Below, one piece after another: positions 57,490 through 64,000 of a stretch of 64,000 bases of DNA (positions are counted from its first letter, which is position 1; the number at the start of each line of letters is the position of its first letter). Location of the stretch: NCBI GenBank assembly GCA_006384855.1, contig VCJN01003563.1, forward strand, positions 124,001 to 188,000. Reading direction: 5' to 3'. The notes under the pieces were generated by a model. It was not told where the DNA came from and ran no database searches. It was given only the letters and a program-made list of their open reading frames with translations. The translations under genes were made by a program, and so were the position numbers. The DNA comes from Tetraselmis striata (lineage: Eukaryota; Chlorophyta; Chlorodendrophyceae; Chlorodendrales; Chlorodendraceae).

Positions 57490-57830
57490 TTGGGCTGCAT
57501 TCCACTTTCCAGTACTGCAGGCTGTAGTGCAGTAGTGCAGTACTGCAGGCTGCAGTACTGCAGGTTGCAGTACTGCAAGCTGCAGGTAGGCTGCAGTGCA
57601 GGCTGCACTCAACATGTTGTAGTACTGTAGGCTGCGGTAGTGCGGGCTGCAGTAGCACTGAAAATGTTGATTATAGGGAAGGGCGGGACAGTGAAGGGCA
57701 TATATTTGGGGCACGTTGGGTAACTGCACTGCGGCCCCTTGTCGGGAAGTAATGCAGGCTGCAGTGCAATAGCTTAACTGCAGGCTGCAGTTTGTGCAGT
57801 CTGCAGTGCAGTAGTTACTGCAGCCCAACC
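57490..57830 (+). repeat. CTGCAG-rich minisatellite
   Basis: Irregular repeats of (CTGCAGTA)/(GGCTGCAG) with many PstI-type palindromes, densest at 57510-57605 and again at 57750-57825, between the two right-hand repeat blocks of the recombinase element. Confidence 0.85.
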
Positions 57831-57985
57831 CTGGTTTGCACGGTATCCTAGTAACCCGTGCTCAGTGGTACGGGTTACTAGGCACTTGTCGTTGCGCCCT
57901 TTTTGGGGTGCAGCATGAGTAGACATAAACGCAGCCATAACAGCTGCGCCTGCCATCTTCAGTTCGCTGCGTTACACGCAGCGCA

Positions 57986-58249
57986 CCCCTGACTCCGTTT
58001 TCCCTCGTCCACGCTTTCACTTGACCTTCCTGCCAATTTCGGCTCTTGTCCGTGTAAAACAGCCTGCGCGACCTTTTTGGCAAAAATAGACTCAACTCGA
58101 TCCGAAATGGTAGGATATTGCGTGAGATTGATGTTGAGCCACCCACCGCCTGGGCGGGCCCGACGACCGTCCTCGGGCCTCGGAATCGCGGGCCCTTCCT
58201 CCGCCTCCACCCCCGGCTGGGGATGGGGGCGGGGATCGTGCACGGGTGG
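57986..58249. other. Short intergenic stretch
   Basis: No gene or repeat family recognised. Confidence 0.3.
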
Positions 58250-58299
58250 CGCCTTAGTAGCCTTGGCCCCGCCCGTGCTGCCACTGCCGCGGAGGAGCA

Positions 58300-58930
58300 G
58301 TGTGAGCTGGACACCGGCGTCTCACGTCGTTGCTGGTCCGGTCAACTCCCCGTTCGTTGTTCTTTGAGCACCCTCTCCCTTCCTGTCATGTCGGCGCCTC
58401 CACATCACATTCGGCCTAGTGCCGCTATTGGAGTGGCCCGGGATGTTGTGCTGGGAAGGGAGTTCTACGTTCGGCGGAAGGGGACGCGGCCGAGCTCGCG
58501 GCGGATCTGGCTCTAGGCGGAACGACGCGGGCTGGACACCGGCGTCTTACGTCGTTGTTGGTCCGGTCAACTCCCCGTTCGCTGTTCTTTGCGCACCCTC
58601 TCCCTTCCTGTCCTGTCGGCGCCTCCACATCACATTCGGCCTAGTGCCGCTATTGGAGTGGCCCAGGATGTTGTGCTGGGAAGGAAGTTCTACGTTCGGC
58701 GGAAGGGGACGCGACCGAGCTGGCAGCGGATTTGGCGCTGGGTCTGTTGCACGCCCGTGGCGCCCCGTTCTGGGTTGGACCCCCCACTTCCGCTCCTTGC
58801 TGCGAGACCTCTACTTCGAAGCCCCTTTCCTGTCGGCGCCTTCAGATCACATTCGGCCTAGTGCCGCTATTGGAGTGGCCCGGGATTGTGTGCTGGGGAG
58901 AGCGTCCCTACTGCGTGGAGCGGCGGCTGG
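58300..58930 (+). repeat. Tandem repeat of about 225 bp, nearly three copies
   Basis: GTCGGCGCCT.CA.ATCACAT starts at 58390, 58615 and 58832 (spacing 225 and 217 bp); CACCGGCGTCT.ACGTCGTTG starts at 58312 and 58537. The first two copies are nearly identical; the third diverges in its first half. The plus frame is open across units but has shadow composition. Confidence 0.8.
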
Positions 58931-58942
58931 CTGGTGGCGATG

Positions 58943-59510
58943 CCTGATCGGTGGCTGTCATGGCGGTTCCCGCCTCGTGTGGCCCGTAGCTGGATTTTCT
59001 TCTGGATTTCTGCATCGATTTCTTGAATTTTGCAGCTAGCACATGTAATCATCATATTGCGCAAGTGGCCTGATGCCCTGATGACGACGACAATGCTGCT
59101 GCATGACGCGACGATGACTCGTCGCGCTCGATGCTGATGCAGGTAGTGCCAGTACCCTGCACTCGGGGCACTCGGGGCATCACCCGGGCTCACCAGGAGG
59201 CCTTGCTCGCAAGAGATTTCCTCGGGGTCCTGAGCTTGGTGGCCGCTCGAGAGCGTGCTCGCTGCCTCATCAGACGGCGCAGATTCGTCTCCCATCCCGT
59301 TGCTGAAGCTGCACAGCACGTCCGAGGATCACCCACACACACCCGTGCTCGCGTGGCCCGGACTCTGAACCGTGTGCGCATCACTCATCCATCCCGCCTT
59401 ATGCGGGATGCGGGCCGCTTTTAGGCGGCTTGCTGTGTTGATTTTCTAATTCTGGGGAACTGCCCTTTTTGTAATTCACGCCAGTACCCTGGCCAGTACC
59501 TGGCCTGGTA
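58943..59510 (+). repeat. Dispersed retroelement-like repeat, copy B
   Basis: 58943-59060 matches the minus strand of 26725-26860, and 59160-59500 matches copy A at 13690-14020, both at about 80 percent or better by eye. Copy B therefore links the two other fragments into one family, with an internal deletion near 59070-59150. The open frame 59131-59424 carries LLARDFLGVLSLVAARERAR. Confidence 0.6.
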
Positions 59511-59905
59511 CTCTTCCGAGCCTCGTCTGATACAATCAGCAATGTCAGTGCTGGTACATGTAGGTAGCTACGGGTATCCCCATACCTGTACCTCCGTACC
59601 CCGTAGCTCTCCTCGGCGGCGCCCCGGCGGCGCGCGCGGTGGTCGCCGAGGTCGGCGCGCGGACTGTGGCTACTAGTAATGGTTTGGATTACAAAAGCCC
59701 AAGTACTACTAGTACTGGCAGTCGCTACTGCTAATCCTCGCCACTGCCTGCTGGGCCTTCCCATAGTGGGCTGCGGCACCCTGCGCATCACTCAGCACGC
59801 GGCAGCATCACACTGGCCGCCTGCCTGCAAACGCGTCCCTTAGTCTCTGCCCGGCTGTCCCCCCCTACCCCGTCCCTTACTCCCGAATCAGCGGCAGCGA
59901 GCACG
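59511..59905. other. Upstream region of the EBP1 gene
   Basis: No coding signal. Pyrimidine-rich from 59840 to 59880, just before the start codon; no clear TATA box. Confidence 0.35.
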
Positions 59906-61468
59906 ATGTCTGACCACGACTCCGAGCACGAGGAGGAGCTGGACCTTAGCAACGTACGCCGCCCCCAGCCGCCAACCACCGCCGATAGACGCAATAAAAA
60001 GGCAGCCGCCGCGATCGCCGCCGCCGCGGGAACCCCAGTTCGCCCCTCCTGCGCGGGGCTCGTAACATCAATCTTCAGGCTATTTCTCGACACTGTCTAT
60101 GCCAGACTCCTCGATGGCTTGCACGTGCTCACCCGGGGCTGTTCCGCCGCGAACTGGGCTGCTCCGGCGCACGTGTGCCATGCCTGCTGTCGTGACGGCG
60201 ATGAAGATAAGCGCGTACCCGTACTAGTACGAGGAGGCGATGCCCCTCCTCCCCCTCCTCCTCCAAACCCCCGGCCCCCACAACCACACCCCGTTCTAAT
60301 CTACCCTGCGAGGTCAACATCCTAAGCTGCCTCTGCTCCAAGTGCGACCTCTTCCCTGACACCCGTCCACGGATTTCACGAAGCACATTAGCTCCCCCCG
60401 GTTCCGATCCTTAGTCTGTATTAATTTCGGAGCACTAGGTGCTCTTCTTACCGAATCTCTTAACCATCAACAGTCGTAGAGATGTTATGGCAGATTTTCA
60501 GACGCGATGGGAAGGGCATAAAAAGTGCAGTCGCTATCAGCTGTAGTACAGGGTGGCGCCTTGCGCTTTTTGTCATTTAGATGTAGATGTGCAGGAGGGG
60601 TGTCTAATTGTCTGATGGCCACACCTCTGCCCCCCCCCCCCCCCCCCCCCCCCCCTTCCTGCGCGCAGTCTGATGTCGTGACAAAGTACAAGGCCGCTGC
60701 GGAGATCGTCAACAGTGCGCGCCCGCGCCCTTTCCCCGCTGCTTGCTCCGCCCACCTGCCCCCTCCCCCCCCCCCCGCGGCCCCACCTGACCCATTTCTC
60801 TCTACCTGATTAGCTGCCCCCCGTCCGCTGCTGCTCGGCCCCCCGCAGAGACACTGGCGCTGGTTCTGGCGGACTGCAAGCCGGGCGCCAAGCTGGTGGA
60901 CATCGCGGAGAAGGGCGACAAGTCCATTGCGGAGTGAGGCCACCTTCTTGCTGCCCTGCCCTGCCCTGCCCTGCTCTACCGTGCCAAGCCTAGCTCCCCG
61001 GGGCTGCGCATCTGACATTGCCCTGCTCTGCCCCCCCCTCCCCCCCCTCCCTCCCCAACACAGGCTGTGCGCCACCCAGTTCAAGGGCAAGCAGATCGAG
61101 AAGGGCATTGCCTTCCCCACCTGCCTCTCCCTGAACAGGTCACCCCCCCCCCCCCCCCCTCTCCCCCTCTTCATGCCCTCATGCCCCCCTTCTGACCACA
61201 TGCGCAAATTCCATGTATCCAGCACACATCTCTGAGGCATGCCATGCCGCGTGCGCACCCGCAGCGTGGTAGGGCACTTCTCTCCGCTCGCGGATGACAC
61301 CACCGAGCTCAAGGAGGGCGACGTCCTCAAGATGTGAGTGCCTGGCCAGGCCCTGGGGTGCAGGCGAGCTGCGGGCGGCATATCCCAGGCGCCTGCGGTC
61401 CCATCCATTGTGCTGGCCGATGGTGGTGGTTGGTGGGGTGTATGAGTGTGTGTGTGTGTGTGTGTGTG

Positions 61469-61526
<58 letters not shown>

Positions 61527-63774
61527 TGTGTTGGGGGGGGGGGGGGGGGGGGGGATGCGGCTGTTGGAGAAGTTGTAGCTTGCTGAGGGTAAATGACGGG
61601 TGCGCTGACTATGTTCCCCCCCCGCCCCGCCCCTTTGCACACAGCGACCTGGGCGCCCACATCGACGGCTTTGTGGCCGTCACGGCGCACACGCTGCTGG
61701 TGCAGAGCGGCGCGGGCGCCGTGACGGGCCAGCCGGCGGACGTCATCCAGGCGGCGCACACGGCGGCGGAGGTGGCCATGCGCCTGATTAAGCCCGGCAA
61801 GAAGGTGTCCGCGGTGGCGGAGGCGCTGGAGAAGGTGGTGGAGGCGTACGGCTGCAACCTGGTGGAGGGCGTGATGACGCACCAGATGAAGCAGTTTGTC
61901 ATCGACGGCAACAAGGTCGTGCTCAACAAGGTGCCCCCCCCCCCCCCCCTGTCCTCTCCAACATAGCCCGGATGTATGGGAGCCGGCTCCAGGAGCGACT
62001 CCTTTTACATCAAGGAATCACGTGTGCATTGCAAATTAACATTTACATCACTTCGAAATAACCGAAAAAAAAATACAAAACAGAGCAACAATGGCCATGT
62101 ATCCGCTTGTTTTAGCTGTAACAAAACCTTCCGTGAGAATGGAATGTGAAAGACGAGTGTGTTATCCTTCCTTAGGTGTTTTATCCTTGTCAGGCGCAAT
62201 CAGAAGCCTCACTGCCTGTGGGTGCTGAGCGAGGGGCGGTGCGGCTCTGGCCTGGCTGTGCGCAGGTCACCCCAGAGATGAAGGTGGAGGAGGACGAGTT
62301 TGAGGAGAACGAAGTGTACGCGGTGGACATCGTGGTGTCCACCGGCGAGGGCAAGGCCAAGGTGAAGGACGAGAAGGAGACGACCGTGTACAAGCGCGCG
62401 CTGGACATGGAGTACAACCTCAAGATGAAGGTGCGCCGCGCGGCCGGGCTGCACCGGTTTCTTGCCTGGGGGGCGAACATGGCTTGGCTGCGCCTTGTTG
62501 GGTTCGACATGCGGCCTCTGAGCACCCATTCAGCCGGCCCCCTACCGCTCATCTCAAGTTGCGCATGCGGTTTGGTCCGACGCGCCGCCCGATCAAGCTT
62601 GACTGATGCGGGAGTGGCCGGACGGCCTCTGCACTGAGAGGCTGACTGCAGGCAGGGGTCTCATGTGTGCGTCGAGATCGCATGCCGGTGATACTGGGTT
62701 GACTGGGCGTAGGGCTTGTTCTGGCCTGGCCCCTAGACAATGCTCTCGGGTGGTGGCGCTGTGGCGTCCAGCTGACGCTCTTGTCCTCGGCGGAACTCTG
62801 ACATCGGAAAGCGGCTCGGATATCAGCTCGGCGCAGTGTTTGAACCCCCCCCCCCCCCCCCCCCCCCATTCTCGAAACAACCCATCCGCAGGCCTCGCGC
62901 GCCATCTTCTCGGAGATCAGCAAGAAGTACCCCTGCATGCCCTTCCCCATCCGCGGCCTTGACACCAAGCAGTCGCGCTTTGGTCTGGTGGAGTGCCTCA
63001 ACCACGGGCTGCTGCACTCGTACCCCGTGCTGCACGAGAAGGTGAAGAGCCCCCCTCCCTGAACACAGCCCTGGCTGGCACAGCCCACTGCACGCCATGT
63101 GTTAATGTGGTTCCAAGATATCAATTAAGCATTTGCAATTGTTTGCAGCGAAAGCTGTCCCAATGCTTAATGCTAGAAGGCTGTAGATGGCAGTGTTTGG
63201 TCGGGAATGTTGTGCGAAGTACAGCGCCCTATGAAGACTGCTGCCACCAGCTAGTGTCACTCGGTTGAGTGGGCGTGCGGGGCACTGAATACGGCCACGC
63301 CTCCACCCGCAGCCGGACGCGCTTGTGGCGCACTTCAAGTACACGGTGCTGCTGATGCCCAACGGCAACGACAAGATCACCGGCGTGCCCGCCCAGGAGA
63401 TCAAGTGCGCGCCGCCCCTGCGCTTCTCCTACCCCTACCGCCCCCAACATGCGTGGTTCCCAAGATCACAGGATGGTGCCTTGAGCTGCCTGTGAGTGTA
63501 TACTGACTCAGCTCTCCTGTGCTTGCACCCCTTGCTTTGCGCCGGCTGCAGGAGCGAGAAGACCCTGGAGGACGAGGAGCTGAAGAAGTTGTTACAGACG
63601 GCGCTCAAGCCCAAGAAGAAGAATAAGAAGAAGACCAAGAAGGTGCCATTGCCGCTGCTGCCCGGGGGCGCAGAAAATGGGAGTTGACGCGTGGGGGCTC
63701 ATCTTCTGCGTCGGAGAGCGGCTGTAGGCTGACAATGTGCCGCTGTGCATGCGGTTGCGCAGGAGGGGGAGTAG
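59906..63774 (+). CDS. EBP1: PA2G4/EBP1 homologue (M24-fold, proliferation-associated protein)
   Basis: Eleven exons with consistent phases: 59906-59953, 60669-60714, 60849-60933, 61064-61138, 61265-61333, 61645-61930, 62266-62430, 62892-63041, 63313-63404, 63552-63642, 63763-63774; 372 aa, close to the animal protein (394). Diagnostic segments: DVVTKYKAAAEIVN, KQIEKGIAFPTCLSLN, VVGHFSPLADDTTELKEGD, DLGAHIDGFVAVTAHTLLV, EGVMTHQMKQFVIDG, YAVDIVVSTGEGKAK, FKYTVLLMPNG, and a Lys-rich nucleolar-type tail. The family has the pita-bread methionine-aminopeptidase fold but is generally regarded as lacking peptidase activity; it binds RNA and ribosomal subunits and promotes growth in plants. The first exon is short and acidic. 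The last exon has only four codons, and its use is inferred; otherwise translation would run to a stop at 63685-63687. No lesion seen. Confidence 0.93.
60630..60655 (+). repeat. C homopolymer before an intron acceptor
   Basis: Twenty-six C residues end 13 bp before the acceptor of EBP1 exon 2, so they form part of the pyrimidine tract. Confidence 0.9.
61446..61554 (+). repeat. (GT)n microsatellite followed by a G homopolymer
   Basis: GT dinucleotides from about 61446 to 61530, interrupted by CATG and CGCG, then 22 G residues (61533-61554), within the EBP1 intron between exons 61265-61333 and 61645-61930. Confidence 0.9.
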
Positions 63775-64000
63775 GCGCTTGCCACCTGACGGCTTCTTTT
63801 CGTACAGTACTTGCGGTGCGCCGGCGGGGATGGCATGTCTTTGCGGAGGGGGAGGTGAAGACGGACCCAGGCCTGCGGGCCTGCGGAACCTCGGCGGGAG
63901 GTGGCGCCTCTGGCCAGAGGCTGCGCAACACTACGCTGGCCCGGGAGCCAGCCCCTCGCCAGCCCAAGCCAGCCCCTCAGCGGGAGGGCTGCCTGGGAGG
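63775..64000 (+). other. EBP1 3' UTR and window end
   Basis: No TGTAA occurs before the window ends; the transcript end is probably outside. A CCAGCCCCTC motif is repeated near 63950-63980. Confidence 0.4.

Larger units (their letters stand above)
53979..57985 (+). mobile_element. Tyrosine-recombinase mobile element (DIRS/PAT-like or Crypton-like)
   Basis: Direct repeats bound the region. Block X (about 53979-54072, with CATGGGGTTTCCTCCTC and CTTCGGCTATCGTGCTGCT) recurs at about 57210-57295; block Y (about 54073-54192, with CAGTGGTACGGGTTAC, then GACATAAAAGCAGCCATAAC) recurs at about 57865-57985. On the right the two blocks are separated by about 570 bp. Between the repeats lie a gag-like fragment and a tyrosine recombinase. 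No reverse transcriptase was found, so either a deleted DIRS/PAT element or a Crypton is possible. Split direct repeats favour PAT-like DIRS elements. Confidence 0.6.

Noticed and set aside
60485..61882. 465-codon minus-strand frame with His-Thr repeats
   Set aside because: Antisense to EBP1 exons and the GT microsatellite; EBP1 homology on the plus strand is decisive.
1..64000. tRNA, rRNA or other structured RNA genes
   Set aside because: None was recognised by eye; a covariance-model search would be needed to exclude small RNA genes.

Overview
The window looks like nuclear DNA of a GC-rich green alga (Chlorophyta, probably Chlamydomonadales). Reasons: intron-rich genes with GTGCGC/GTAAGT donors and GCAG acceptors, TGTAA-type polyadenylation signals, a (PPSPPP)n hydroxyproline-rich wall-type protein, many intronic C/G homopolymers and microsatellites, and a dense load of nested transposons. 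The species cannot be named from the sequence.

Layout. 1-1.5 kb: no gene seen. 1.52-4.10 kb: a decayed Tc1/mariner-superfamily element with TA duplications. 4.34-11.93 kb (+): a 19-exon gene for a roughly 1512-aa protein with a histone-H1-like basic linker, a ParB-like domain, an N-4/N-6 type DNA methyltransferase domain and a very acidic tail; two introns carry the same 25-bp palindromic minisatellite. 12-14 kb: simple repeats and a dispersed repeat. 14.4-17.1 kb (+): a small predicted four-span membrane protein. 17.9-24.7 kb (+): a Ty1/copia-type LTR retrotransposon with a DNMT3-like cytosine-5 DNA methyltransferase between gag and protease; the reverse transcriptase is deleted and the frame is broken repeatedly. 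25.0-25.9 kb: a small TIR element. 26.1-27.2 kb (-): a retroelement-like fragment. 28.2-45.0 kb (+): one very large probable gene joining a PAN-like domain, a proline-rich stalk, Ig-like repeats and a polycystin/TRP-type cation channel. 45.5-48.0 kb (-): a complete three-exon serine carboxypeptidase, convergent with the channel gene. 48.6-52.4 kb (-): a decayed hAT transposase split by a nested non-autonomous hAT element. 54.0-58.0 kb (+): a tyrosine-recombinase element of DIRS/PAT or Crypton type. 58.2-59.5 kb: tandem and dispersed repeats. 59.9-63.8 kb (+): an 11-exon PA2G4/EBP1 gene.

Conventional cellular genes are the carboxypeptidase, EBP1, the polycystin-like channel and the small membrane protein. 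The ParB-methyltransferase may be cellular or a domesticated/mobile gene; I found no terminal repeats around it. The two most interesting loci are the two DNA-methyltransferase loci of different chemistry within 20 kb: one in a multi-intron gene, one captured by a retrotransposon. They share no visible sequence, so adjacency alone does not show that they work together.
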